From: Siphonodentalium dalli | Taxonomy: Eukaryota > Mollusca > Scaphopoda > Gadilida > Siphonodentaliidae | Reading direction: 5' to 3' | Length of the DNA stretch: 64,000 nucleotides | Assembly (NCBI GenBank): GCA_032622095.1 | Contig: CP136068.1 | Span: 148,871,365-148,935,364, forward strand | Position numbers and translations under genes: made by a program | Notes under the pieces: generated by a model | Databases searched by the model: none | What the model was told of the DNA's origin: nothing | The model's input: the letters and a program-made list of their open reading frames with translations, nothing else | Shown here: one piece after another, positions 46,790 through 59,560 of the stretch | Layout of the letters: every line of letters begins with the position of its first letter | How positions within the stretch are numbered: position 1 is the first letter of the stretch

Positions 46790-49540
46790 TATATCAATAA
46801 CAGCTAGTTCGGATTGGAAACTTCCAAGACAACAGCAGATCCCATAATAACTGTGCGCAATGACTTGACGACAACGTTCTCATGTAGTCACACATTTTCC
46901 ATAAACTTTTAAAGCATGATGCATCAAACTGTATACTGGTATCACAACACTTAGTATCAATATCAGTGAGTCAGCCAAAGATAGTTTGATAAGAACATCC
47001 AACCAATAGTGTACTCCCGGTAAATTGTCGTAATAACATGGAGAATGATGATAATGTCTCATATCCACACGTGTCAATGAAAATTGATGAACACGGGATG
47101 AATTGGTCCATGTAATTGTAAAGTTGAAATTGTAGATATGTGATCATCCGTCACTGCGCGGCGTCAGTTCATTGTTTACGGTGTCGTTGTTGACATTGAA
47201 GCTCTTGTGAATTACACTGGTGCGTACAGTACATGTACCTGTATATCCTCTCCTGTAAATGTCAATGAATGTGATTTGAAACAATCAAATTAAGAACACT
47301 GTCAACTGGATTGTCAACATTATAATAGTAATAGCTGCTCGTTGAGTCGTTGGTGTTATTATTGTCAGTATTGGTTGACATCGAAGCTCGTGTTAATTGT
47401 ACCTGTATCCTCTTGTGTCAGTAAATGTGCAAGTGTTTTGATACTAAGTCACAACACTGTCAATATCAACATCAGCTCTGAGTCGAATGAAGTCAGACCC
47501 CGGATCATGCCACGATTGATTGGCATCAATCTCCACTCTCGAATTTAGTGGAAATTGTCAATGATTAAGCCGGTTTTCGCAGACTTGAAACTTGTCCGTT
47601 TATCAAAGGAACCGAAATCAGACCGTCTTAACAACTGTCCAAAATCGAAAAGGTAACAGTTTCCCAAAAAACAATAGTTTGTGATCAAATAAGCAACGCC
47701 AACGATAAATGGCGAATAAATTATGTGAGTTCTAAAGCGGGAACTTAACCCCGGAATGAGAATAACGTTCTCATGAATATAAGTACCGACCCGCATAACA
47801 CAGAATGAATGAATAATTATACATATTGATATAAGCAGAGTAAGATTCAGTTATACTGTATGGAGTCATTGCCGTATAAAATATGGTCGCCGATAAATAT
47901 ACTATTAATTTTGACGGTATGACTTTGAATCACGAAAATATTTAATTTAGACAAGTTTCATGGGCACATAAAATAACGGTAACAAACCGTCAAACTGATG
48001 AAACGGTATGGGACCGTCGATTATGACGGCCCGAAACCGTCGAACCGACAGTATTTTATAACAGTGCGTAAAAACTGTTGTCATATTATCAGCATTCCTA
48101 CCCACAAGAAGGTGTGTATTCATCCAGGAGGTATAGTACATTTTATTAAAGGAACAACTGCACAGATCTGTTGTATTCTATACCAATTCGGTTGTCATAC
48201 AAAGGGAATGGGAGTTATTAAGGGCTTCCTTCCCTCATAACGGTTGGCCTATTTAGACTCGAAAATTGAAGAATTCCTACACTGACACCACAATTGTTGA
48301 CCATTCAAATTGATCAGTATGTTTAAGTGATGTGTTCATGACCTGTGCCATTTAAATTCAAGGGGGCGATCAATGCATATGAGCTTATTATTTGCGATTA
48401 AGTCCAAACAAATTGCGTTTAACTTCATATAATTTGCACTCAAGCATAAATAATATGCACTTAAGTGCAGGCAATTCACGCTTAATCGTAAGTGTTTACC
48501 AAGCCTATCGGTATTTGTACCATATTTGTGTTTGTCACATGTCACTTGGAAGCGGAGTCAAATGCCATTTAGTGCCATTCAAAATGTCACAAGTGTTTTA
48601 TTATCCATAGAAACGGACTTGTGTAACATTACATTGTTCCTGCATGTGCATGGAAATGCGCCACCTTATATTTGAATCTAGGATGTGTCAGACTAGAAAA
48701 AAAACAAACTGTCGATCAACCTTTTTTTATTTTTTATTTTAAAGAAAACATTGCTCGCAAGGAACACACGTATAAGTTTGGTTTGCATGCCAGTGAGCCC
48801 CATATGCTTACAAGATATGTCCACAAAAGAATAATTATGCAATACTTCAACTGAACTCCATATTATACCACGCCTTTTATATACATGTAGGCAATAATAT
48901 ATCACACATTCTATTCTATTCAAATAGTGGTTATAATTTCCATTTACATAAGCCAATAATGCCAGTATAGATAACTGCACCTTGAATTTGGCTAAATAAG
49001 TTGACGTTGGAATTGTAGGGTAGAATTATTGGACAATTCCGTAAGGGTGCGCATCGACTTTAATTTTGCATGCTGTGAATACTCATTCTCGCCTAAATTT
49101 GCAAACAATCCATATAGACCGTGTGAACACCTTGTTACTGACCATATGAGATGTGACTGCACACACCGAGACATTATTGTTTGTTTTGTTGATGGTAGTA
49201 ATATACTTTCGATTATCGACATATCGGCGATTGTTTTGGCTGTTCTGTCAGCCGTGCGTGCCAGCCTTATCGTTGTTGCCGAGTGGTTCCGCTTTCTTCT
49301 GAGCTTCATTCGATGACACTGTACGTGCGGAACATTATCTGAGAAGATTTCTTAGTCCGATCCCAGTTTTCAACAATTTAATGCGGGGCGAATACCACAC
49401 CAATACTATGTCACCTCGGGGTTTTCTTTCTAGTTTTATGGGCTTTCTTATGATAATTATATTGGACACAGTTCTATCTGACATAAAATATATACCCACC
49501 GGAAGTGAAGCTAATGACTTTAAGAACTATGCATGACTAA
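46790..49540. other. No gene supported
   Basis: Noncoding. Two loosely similar segments (GACATTGAAGCTC ... TGTACCTGTAT ... CACTGTCAA) lie near 47190-47310 and 47365-47465. A degenerate repeat with TTGCGATTAAG / TGCACTTAAGTGCA occurs at 48390-48490. A 95-codon frame at 49029-49316 (+) starts at TTG and has a hydrophobic C-terminal half but no recognised family. Confidence 0.4.
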
Positions 49541-49566
49541 CACACCGTTTTAATTATATTTGACAG

Positions 49567-52043
49567 GCACGCTTGTAGTAACTTCCATGCTGATATCACT
49601 TGGGAATCGTATAGCTGCTACAAATACCCATGAGTTGCTCGAAGAACAGACATCGACATCCGATGAGAACTACTTGATCGAAGAGTTTGAGTATAAAGTT
49701 TGGTTCAAGAATTATAGTAAAATACGATGCGTCAAAACACTGCGTGAGAATTTGGCAATAATTCCTTTGATTGATTAATGTCACCGGCATTTGAATGCCA
49801 TTTCTTGGACAAAATTATTGTGTGAGCTACCGAAACTTGATGAACCATTTAATATGCTCGCGTCTCTCGATGATATACCATACATTACGTTGAAGAATAT
49901 CTACTGTGGCATGTGCAATGGATTCGACAGTCATCGTCTTCTCACTTGGAATAAAACCGCAACATGTCCAAACTCGGCATGTTCGACAAGTGCAATGTCG
50001 ACTGTCATTTGCAGAAGGTGTGAGTACGCGTATTCGTACTCCGGAATACCAGCTATTGAACGAATAATGAATGCAAGATTATCAAAAGAAAAGTCAAGAA
50101 ACGTGTGTCTCAGAAAACGGATTCTTGTTCAACTTCGATTATTCAGATATCACCAACTTCGAAAACTACGATCTTGACTCTCTCTCTCTGCATGCTCTGG
50201 TAATCATATACTAGTTGAGAGCTTAGGTCAGTGTATGGGCAAACATGCACAATGTCTAGAATCCTCTAATGTGACATGCACCAGCTCTAGATTCACAAAT
50301 GCAACTGGTCAAATCTATATAACACCAAACAGACAATATTACGTGAACTAGTTCATGTCTGTGCCAATTCGTGAACTATTCCGTTGGCATTCGACAGATA
50401 TAAGGATAGGGCATGTTCTATCCCATATTAACAACCAGTTTGAAAAAGTTGTTAATCTCACGGACGACGCTGACGACAAACCAAGTTTGACATCATATGA
50501 ACAAACAAAATGCGCGAACCGTACTTGGCATTCTGTTAACTTCATCAAATACGAAAGACCTGGGAATGCTTCGCACAGGACGTCTAGAGGTTATTCACGA
50601 ACTATCGAATCTTTCAAACTGCTGCTTAGATTTCCAGATAACGATCATAAGGAATGTGATGACGCAAACGAGTTACGCGTTCGTCTTAATGAATCCCTCA
50701 CACATTCATCGGAATCGACAGTGATGATAGTTTCATTTAGATCAGAAAACATCCATCAAATTAAGAACCTACTGGGCGAGAGCTTTTCGGACGATATTAT
50801 ACCCGACAAACTCACAATAGTTTTGAGCAATGTCGACGACAGACCGCTCGATTGCAAAACAGGAGAAGCAACTCTACTTTGCGACGCAGAATTCACTCAA
50901 GCTAAAGACAACCAGAGCGCTTTTCTTTACCTGGACGGTTCTCTTTTCGCATCATTACAACACATTCCATATGAAGAAGTTCTTTTCTCAACTGAAAATG
51001 TGATTTGCAGGACATTGCCTCTGGTTTGTTTGCATTTCCCCGTTGATCTCGATTGCGATATGATGGAGTTACATGGCAATATTACGGAACACAACGACAC
51101 ATCGGTTGTTCTGAACGGCACGGACATAAATGTGGCTGGATCAGTATTTGCTGTTAGAGATGACATTCTGTATATATGTGCGTCGAATCTTATAAACGCA
51201 ACGAAGCCACGCGGTCAGTCAATCATTGGAATTATTTCGAACGTGTTACTGGGATTCTCTGTTCTCTCGCTTTTCATCACAATTATCGTGTATATTTCTT
51301 GTAAGAAACTTTTGAATCTACCAGGAAAATGCCTTGTTGCTTTTTCAACTTGTTTGTTGTTTGCACAAATTCTTCTATTTCTGACAACCACCGGTCAGGA
51401 GGAATTGTGTTATGCTATTGATGTTTCCCTCCACTGGTTCTTGCTAGCATCATTTTCGTGGGTTACCATCATCTCGTTTGACATGAAACGAACTTTCGCC
51501 AACAACAAACCGAGCGGAGAGCCGTCAAAAACATTTTTACGTTACATCGTCGTTGCATTCCTGTCACCGACGATATTCATCGTTATCTGCGTTCTGATAG
51601 ACAAATTTCACTCAGGAGGATTCCACCTTGGATATGGTGCCGACGCCTTGTGTTGGATAGCTGTCCCCATGGCAACAGTTTATATGTTTGCACTCCCTGT
51701 CCTTCTATCTCTATCGTACGATGTTTTCTGATTTATTTGTATCATTGTTGCGATTGAAAGGCAGACAGACCAATCATCCAGAACATTGAATCGAAAACCG
51801 GATAAGAAACGACTGATCGCGTACGTGAGGATAGCGTCAGTAATGGGACTGACTTGGATTTTTGGTTTCCTCTCATCTTTCACGGGTATCGAAGCCATAG
51901 GTTATATGTATGCTATCACAAACAGCTCCCAAGGAATCTTCGTTGCCGTTTCGTTTCTCGCAAACAAGAGAGTTTCTGACTGCATCAAAGAGAAGTTAAT
52001 TTCTCGAAATTTCATCGACCGACCGACAACGGCTTCAAGATAA
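49567..52043 (+). pseudogene. Second copy of the 7TM receptor, inactivated
   Basis: Closely related to the receptor at 34361-36891 over its whole length, beginning at the same acceptor (TATATTTGACAG before 49567, phase 1). Lesions in order: CAA to TAA at 49776; a net 35 bp loss near 50070-50113 that changes frame; a 2 bp gain in a CT run near 50181-50189 that restores it; TAG at 50349; TGA at 51729 at the end of helix 5 (TGC in the intact copy); and TAA at 52041, ten codons early. The 458-codon open stretch 50355-51731 still reads the stalk and helices 1-5. Helix 6-7 marks (MGLTWIFGF, SSQGIFVAVSFL) remain downstream. No functional receptor can be made. It could be transcribed, but nothing here shows it. 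Confidence 0.88.
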
Positions 52044-53364
52044 TTTAATACAATATCTACAACTTTATGACTTCATTGGCATTTCGCATAGATCATACGT
52101 AACCATGTAAATTATCCAGGGTCAGGAACCTACGTCACTATTGTATTCTCTAAACCGTCGCCCCAGAATGGACGTCCTGGCCGAGCTAGATATATTTCGC
52201 ATGACATTTTGTGCTATCGAGTAGAAGGGGTTATATGCCAGTATTAAATCTGAGTTGTTAGCGATTTTAACGATCAGCATGAATGTGCTTTGATGTTAAT
52301 TTCCACAGCTCATGTATTAATTTATCCCATCAGAAGAAAAAAACGTGTGTGTATGTTTTAATCTCCTCGGGTTAGAGACTGGTGGTGTGACGTATGTTCC
52401 TGGCTCTGTTATTTTGCACGAGACAGTGGTTTTTTGTGCGGGAGCTAATCGACATTCAATTTTATTCTTCATGATAGAAGACGTATAATGGAGAGACCCC
52501 CCCCCCGTTATCCCGTTAATGGGCTTGTATTGGTGCAGTGTGTTTCAGCATCTGTTCTTCGTTTGATATATTCAATTTAAACATAGTCGAGTTACTTTGA
52601 TGTATAATAACTGTTCAGTATGTGAGTTAATTGCTTGCGACGTTTGCGCGACCAATAGCGAATTCATCTATTCATATAGTTATATTGACTGCTTTCAACA
52701 CATTCATGCAACGATATATTTGAATATAACTATATTAGTCATCATAACCATTTACTCACACTTTAACAATAGGGAACAATTTAGATGACAACATCACTGA
52801 ACATCAAAGCAGGAACGTACCCAAAAACAAAACATATCCAAAGGAAATAATAAGCTCATACACTAAATATAGCATAGATGATGCCCTGACTGCCCAAAAA
52901 TCATGCCCAGTTAAGTGTATACAACGTGTCCGACGTCAATGAGACGACTCAGTAGTCCCTGTAGCCGCATCCATCAGTATACTACTCGATCACCAGTAAT
53001 TTGAAACAGCATTAAGCATCAAGTGATACTGAACAACCCTCCGGTAGTATCCCACTTCACACACTTTTGAACTAAGATATTACACTCATAAATTATATAC
53101 ATAATTTGTATACGGCTCACTCAGTGACATCTTACAATAACTACATTCTATTTACCATGCATGGAATGACAATAAGACAGTCTTGTCAGAATATGTCGCC
53201 CACAATATACGACAGTCATGATGAATACACGATGATGGAAAGGGGATCTTATTATCTCCGAGGTGATAAATTAATTAGTATCACTTCCGTAAGAATTCAA
53301 TGTAATTTATTGTGGTCTTCTATTCCGGGTTCGTATCAAGCCTCATTATAGTGTCTGAAATTTT

Positions 53365-53456
53365 CAGAATGAGGTCAGTAGAGGGTGAATTTAGTGACGC
53401 TATCCTGCACGGCGGGCTAGCCTTACCAAACTCACTTTATAGGGACCTCATTCTGC
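53365..53456. mobile_element. ~92 bp hairpin MITE, copy B1
   Basis: CAGAATGAGGTCAGTAGAG ... AGGGACCTCATTCTGC, the orthologue in block B of the element at 38269. Confidence 0.75.
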
Positions 53457-53651
53457 TTATGCATCTATGGGCGACCTATGATCAGATTTAAGTTTTCCAG
53501 TTGAAGTTGGTGATGTTCACCCATTAGCCACATCGATGGTGCATGTTAACTTCTGCAAAATTGGGGATATAGAAACTTCCCAGAAGGGAAAAAGTTACTA
53601 AAAACAATGCCAATTTGAGACTATAACTACTTCCCAGAAGATGAGGCTTAG

Positions 53652-53744
53652 GCAGAATGAGGTTTCCAGAGGGTGAATTTAATGATGCTAGCCCGCTATG
53701 CGGGATAACGTCACTAAATTCACCCTCTGAGGATCTCATTCTGC
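53652..53744. mobile_element. ~93 bp hairpin MITE, copy B2 (best preserved)
   Basis: GCAGAATGAGGTTTCCAGAG at the start and CTGAGGATCTCATTCTGC at the end. The arms GGGTGAATTTA / TAAATTCACCC are perfect, around the loop CTAGCCCGCTATGCGGG. Confidence 0.85.
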
Positions 53745-54419
53745 AAATGATAGGCATGCAATTTGAATTGCCGAATGGTTATTGATTTATTGATTGATTG
53801 ATTTATTTTCTGGTAATTTGATTTGATTCGTGATAAATTTCCTGGCATGAAATCCAAAATGGCCGACATTCTCTTTTTTGGAAATTCATTTGTCTTACTA
53901 AATCATTTGGAATATGAATAACAAGTCTTTTGAATTCTTGATTTGTTCAAACTATATATGTTATTCTATACACAATTTGTTCATGAAGTATCGCACAATT
54001 TAAAACTTGTGGGAATTTCACGATATTTAGTGTAAATATCTAGAACTTTCTTTTTGGAGAATATCATTTTTTTCGTAATGTTATAGGCTAAATTCCAAGA
54101 AAATGTGCAATCTGTAATGTTGATTGGTCTATTTTAAATGAGATATCGCGATATTATTTACATATTATACACACTACCACTTTGAAACATTCAACAGATA
54201 GCAGATTGTATTCAAACGTAAGCTGTGCAATCAGTATAATGTCTGCTGGGAATATTTGGACAAATGATATGTGAATGTTTTTATTTACTATAAGAAGTAT
54301 ATAACTGATGTACATATCTTGAATATATCGAAAAGAGATCAAATAATTTGGCTGGAATTGCACTTGTATCTTGTAGGTGAACATTTCGATGATTTGTTTA
54401 CCTCACATATGTAAAGTTA

Positions 54420-55085
54420 TAGGAAGTGTTTAAATGGTTATTTTCGTAAATATTTCACAATAATGTGTACATGTTAGTTATATACAGTATATATCATATG
54501 TACAGCTCATTAAAATATTGGAAAAAACTCATACATGTACTATTTTGCTGGAGTTGCGTGCATTTCGATTGTCTTCTATCTCACATATAGATATCTGTCT
54601 CAAGCGCTCATAAACTAATCGGAAATGTTTAAATATCTATAATCGTAAAAGTTGCACAGGATATATACATATATATGCAATATATAGTTTACATAATGTG
54701 TGCATCTTATGCATATATATACAGCAGAAACTCAAAATATTCGGCAGGAATGCTCGTTCTAATAGGTGTATATTTCGTTTGAATATACATACAAAATGAC
54801 GTAAGCGGCTCTTAAAATAATAGGACATGTTTAAATAGCTTTAATATGAAATGCTGCATAGTAAGTATACACGCTAACAACATATCAATTAATCACATTT
54901 ACATTCCATGTGAAAATAAAATATTTGTTTGCAGTTGCACTTTTTCCAACATGGGTACATTTCGTTTGTCGTTTGTCTCACATACGTCACATGTGCTCTT
55001 AAAATAATCGGAAATGTATAGATATATATATTCGTAAATATTGCACAATTATGTATGCACATTAAAAAGTTACTATACAGTGTTG
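54420..55085. repeat. ~200 bp minisatellite, about four units in block B
   Basis: Units share GCTCTTAAAATAAT(C/A)GGA, a TATATATA stretch, TCGTAAATATTGCACA and a TACAC/CATGTTAGT end. Units begin near 54420, 54607, 54810 and 54998. Block A has about two. Confidence 0.65.
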
Positions 55086-58000
55086 TGTAGAGTATGTGTT
55101 TTTCTTGTACGTGTACAGGTTGTGGTGAAAAGTCATAATGGACGAGACATGCAGTATAATGACATTATATTATCCATCTCTATGCTTATCGCAATTGTGG
55201 GAATAAAACTTTTGTGGTTATTTATGGTATTTGTCGCGCTTAATTTTTTATAAAGCTTGTATTTGATTATCAGAACGCATGATTTGGAAGAGTTAACACC
55301 GAAGTGAAAACAAAAATCAAGGCGGATGTGAAACGTCTCCTAAATCCACCAAGGGTGCACGCCCATCAATATTTCACCGATTCATTCCACAATAGGGTTA
55401 ATTCGTGACGTCACGGAGTCCCGATGCAAAAGTCGGGAGTCCAATATGACTTTTTCCCGGATTATCACGTGACGGCGTTTGTCCAATCAGAAATTGGGTC
55501 AGTTAGGGGATGGATACTAATATAATTTTTCAGCTAATCAATATTTATTTGACCGAACGATATATTCTCAGCACATGTACATAGCATACCTCGAACTGAC
55601 TTCCTAGCTGCATTCTAACTTTGGTGATGCAAGTTTTATTCACGCTATATGTGTATGACTGAGTTGATTTTTTTCAACCACAGATATTATCGAACAAAGT
55701 TACCTTTACACTTCTGAATGCACAAGGCGTCAAAATAGATAACAGCTTAAAGGGTAAGCTGACTACATATGTTCCATATATTTTGTATACGAATGGCATA
55801 AATACAGCTATTTTATATTATATATGAATGTATTCTCTAACCAGGATGGCATCCAAATGTGTGTGAAATGTTGCACCATAATTATGTGAACCCAGAGTGG
55901 ACGAAAATTGATCAAAACCGACCCCCAATATATTGATTAATATTTCTATGTGTGTTAGTATTTGAGATATGAACATACATATTTTGCAGGTAGTCCTTTT
56001 CATATATTATTATGGTGAAACATTTGTAAAGTACAAAGTAGTATCTAAATATATGTGTTTTGTGTGAATTCTATTACAATATCAAGAAAGTGTTATGAAC
56101 ATTACTTTTGATTGTTATCTGCATTATTTTGTCGAATTCCAATATTTGACTGAGACAAAACTTATATAGTTAAGATACCTATTTTATCAGTTAACTTATA
56201 TAGTTAAGATACCTATTTGATCAGTTCTGGAAAGTATGGGAACGGTTAAGCGGGAAGTAAACTAAATGTAACTACATATGTTAGCATTGAGCTTAACGTT
56301 CAACGGTTAACATGATTCATAAATGATATGCTGTTGTATTTTGCTAGAAGTCGTTTTATTTTGAACAAACAATTTACATCAAAAGATGTATTTTTCATGT
56401 ACAGTGCATATATCATCAACATATCAAACAAAAACAATTTCTTAATCATCAACATGAAGATGCTCTTCGATTTACCACCAACTCAGTCGAAATTCATTTA
56501 GATAATTTTCAGCTCACCAACCAAAGGACAAATGAAAACGGGAAATTACCGGGAAGTACACAAACGCATCAACCAGGTGTACATCGAAAATGAGTACAAA
56601 AGCTCACACTCGATAACGTTCTTCATTATCTACCTCTTGTGAACGACGGAAGTATGGCTGCTTTTCCTGTAACTTTTGCGAGGTTGACAACAATATAAAA
56701 GGGTTACAATATCCTTTTTTGATAGTCGATATTTTGGAAATACAAAACTCCTTTTAATGCGCTCATTCGGCCAATCTAACTATTGCCTGGTATATGTGGT
56801 GGTTTTATGGAGTCGGACAGTGCACCAATAAGAAGGGAATGCTTCATTTATATGTATTCCTATGGTTACGTTTCTGATTTTCGCAACATTTGGAAGAGGC
56901 TGCTCCGAGTTGTTATTTTCATCTCATCTGTTTATTATTTTGTTGTATTATGTATGGATATTATATGTTTTATATAAAGCTACCGTAAAATATAGATTCT
57001 CTCTTTCTCTCTGCAAATGGGGTACCAGACTAAACAAGAAAACCAATGCCAGAAATGGTAACTCAGAATTTCGTTAAAATAACAATAACAACCAGCACCT
57101 AATTAATGAACCAGTGGCCGACTCGGCCGTCTCCGACCACAACCCCTAGTGGACTGCAGAATGAAACATGTCTATAAAAGTTGAAATATAAGACTTACAA
57201 ATTATCTTTTTCATTTCTTTTATTTGTAATTGGCATAACTTATCACAAACCAAAAATCATCATTATTAACATAATGTTAACGACAATAAACAAAATTGAA
57301 ATTACCAACTACACCTTTTACCGGACTCGCAGTTCGACTTTTAATCCTCCCAAAAATTCGCATTCTATAAATAAAACACCCATGCGCCCAGGCGAAACAG
57401 GAATTTTACACACATGTACACGCGGAGATCGCGTAACAATCAACACACACTCTAAGAACTCATTTCTGATAATATCTTAGTAATTGTTACTGAATTCGGC
57501 TTTGGCGATAAAGGTATTCGATGATATGTGTGTGTTTATATACTCTGGGTTACGTTTTGCTAAGGGTTTATTCTTATGACCGTTCGCATGTGTATCTAGT
57601 AGTGATGACCAAGGGGCTATTAATATGACTGGTCACGTTTGCGTCTATAGTTGTGACGACCAAGGCGCTATTCTTATGACGGTCGCGTGTGTATCTAGTA
57701 GCCACGACAAGGTGGAAATTATTATTCTTCTGTGCCAGTGAGTTATCGTATATACACGCGAATGCATTGACTTACAATGTCAAGGTAAACACTGTTAGGT
57801 ATATGCATTATATATGGGAGACTCGCATATATAGGACAATCAATGGCACAGGGTGTTCGTAAAACTGTCAGGATGCTCCAGTCATGGAAGGGTTAAGGTA
57901 AAACCGATTCCTAGCGATTACTGAGTAGAGTTACTTCTCTCTAATGCGGTGGTCGTCATTGATATTGTTGGCTGATTGTCTATTGATCGACTGGAATGGC

Positions 58001-58164
58001 ACATGAACGACAAATCGCCGCGACGTACTGACGCAGATGTACTTGGGTGCACACCGACATGTGAGCTTCATAATTTGCTATGCGGGGTCCAGTTATGCAC
58101 ATACAATACTAGTATAGTATTACAAGGGATATGCTGCATACGGGCTGGTTTGGCGCATAATGTA

Positions 58165-58545
58165 ATTAGTGGATGTACATCGAAGGTAATTGGAAGTACG
58201 GCTAGATATGACATGATCAGTATGCAGTACAGTACACATACGTTATTATTATACCGGCCGCGACCTGATTGTCTGCAGTACAGTATACCTACGCTATGAC
58301 ATCATGGAAGTACGGGTCGATATGACATCATGTAAGTACACCCGCGTTGTTATTCTACCGGACGTGACCGATTGCCTGCAGTACAGTATACCTACGCTAC
58401 GACATCATGGAAGTACGGGTAAATATGACACGGAAGTACAGACCACACACGTGATCGATTGCCTGCAGTACAGTATACATACGCTATGACATCATGGAAG
58501 TACAGGTATAATTATTCGCTGTCATTCTGCGGGACGTCCCCCCTT
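58165..58545 (+). repeat. ~95-110 bp tandem repeat, three to four units
   Basis: TGCAGTACAGTATACCTACG followed by ATGACATCATGGAAGTACGG recurs at about 58272, 58376 and 58463, with a more diverged unit from 58190. Open frames through here are a consequence of the repeat. Confidence 0.85.
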
Positions 58546-59360
58546 TGCTAGCAGTTTGACGCCTTGTGTTATAATCCTACTGCGAATGTGTATTGCTATT
58601 AATTGAGTACTCAAAGGCTCAAGGAAGTGTGTATTGTATATTGCAACAATGCATCCGCCAACAGCGGACTGTTCTTTGATGCAAATATAAGCACATTATG
58701 TGCAGCAGATGTTGCCATTACACGCATTGCTCGAAGGTTCGAAAATATATGTTAAAATTCTCTTCGAAAGAGAACTTAGTGTGATGAGCTAACTAATATC
58801 TTCATATGATCGTGCTCTCACCTGGCAATTAATCACTTCTAGATTCCCTACTGTCCGATCCACTTGTGCCCACAAGGACCGCGCCATTGTTCAATTTTCC
58901 ACCAATGCATTGCGTCCAATTAACAAGTCATCGACTTGGTGTTGTAGTGGCAGTTTGTCAAGCATGGGCGTTCAACACTGCTGTTGAGTTTGTTTTATGC
59001 GTGATACAAGACTGGCCGACATGGTTCACGGCATGATGGCGAATTCGGCATATATGACATGTGAGTAAGCTATATCATCTTCATCAATCCACTATCTCCC
59101 ATCTGTCACATATATTTTCATTTCGAAGGTCATTAGTGAAAGTTATGTTATTGTGTCCGTATCATCCATCCGTCAGTCGTCCGTCTGTCCGACCTTTCTC
59201 ACATTTGTTGTTTGTGAGCTGAATATTGTGTCCAACCCATATTAATGAGCTAGAATATATTACGAGATAAGCTCCTCATCTGGAGAGAACAAATCACAAA
59301 AATAACGTTTATATTGTTTTCTCTCATAAAAATAGAACATGTAAATTAGCTCCTAAAATT
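58546..59360. other. No gene seen
   Basis: Noncoding. A GTCCGTATCATCCATCCGTC / GTCCGTCTGTCC stretch at about 59155-59200 resembles the leader of the 22.9 kb repeat family. Confidence 0.45.
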
Positions 59361-59364
59361 GGAC

Positions 59365-59560
59365 CGACAAGGGGTCCATTTGTCCAAAGATAGTGAGTAA
59401 AAGTGTCCATGGACTCAGAGTAACTATACTGTCCAAAGTTAGTGAGGCGAATGGTTCATGTATTATGAGTTATTATACTGTCCAAGTATAGTGAGGCAAA
59501 CTGTCAGTTTAGTGACACAAAGTACTCATGCTTTAAGAACTACTACACTTGAAACAAAGA
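59365..59560. repeat. Degenerate ~65 bp repeat (CTGTCCAAAGTTAGTGAGG)
   Basis: Three diverged units with TGTCCAAAGATAGTGAG, TGTCCAAAGTTAGTGAGGC and TGTCCAAGTATAGTGAGGC, each followed by a TCATG and a TACTATACT-like segment. Confidence 0.65.

Larger units (their letters stand above)
52044..57995. repeat. 3' flank of receptor pseudogene, copy B of segmental duplication
   Basis: Homologous to 36892-42433 by many ordered anchors (see copy A). Homology ends near 57995 (TCTATTGATCGACTGGAAT versus TCTATTGATCTATTGGAAT near 42417). About 57080-57480 has no partner in copy A and looks like an insertion or a loss from A. It holds the two hairpin MITEs and an expanded ~200 bp minisatellite. Noncoding; open frames here are not conserved in copy A. 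Confidence 0.8.

Noticed and set aside
52044-57480. Small open frames in the pseudogene flank as genes
   Set aside because: They are not preserved in the homologous block 36892-42433.
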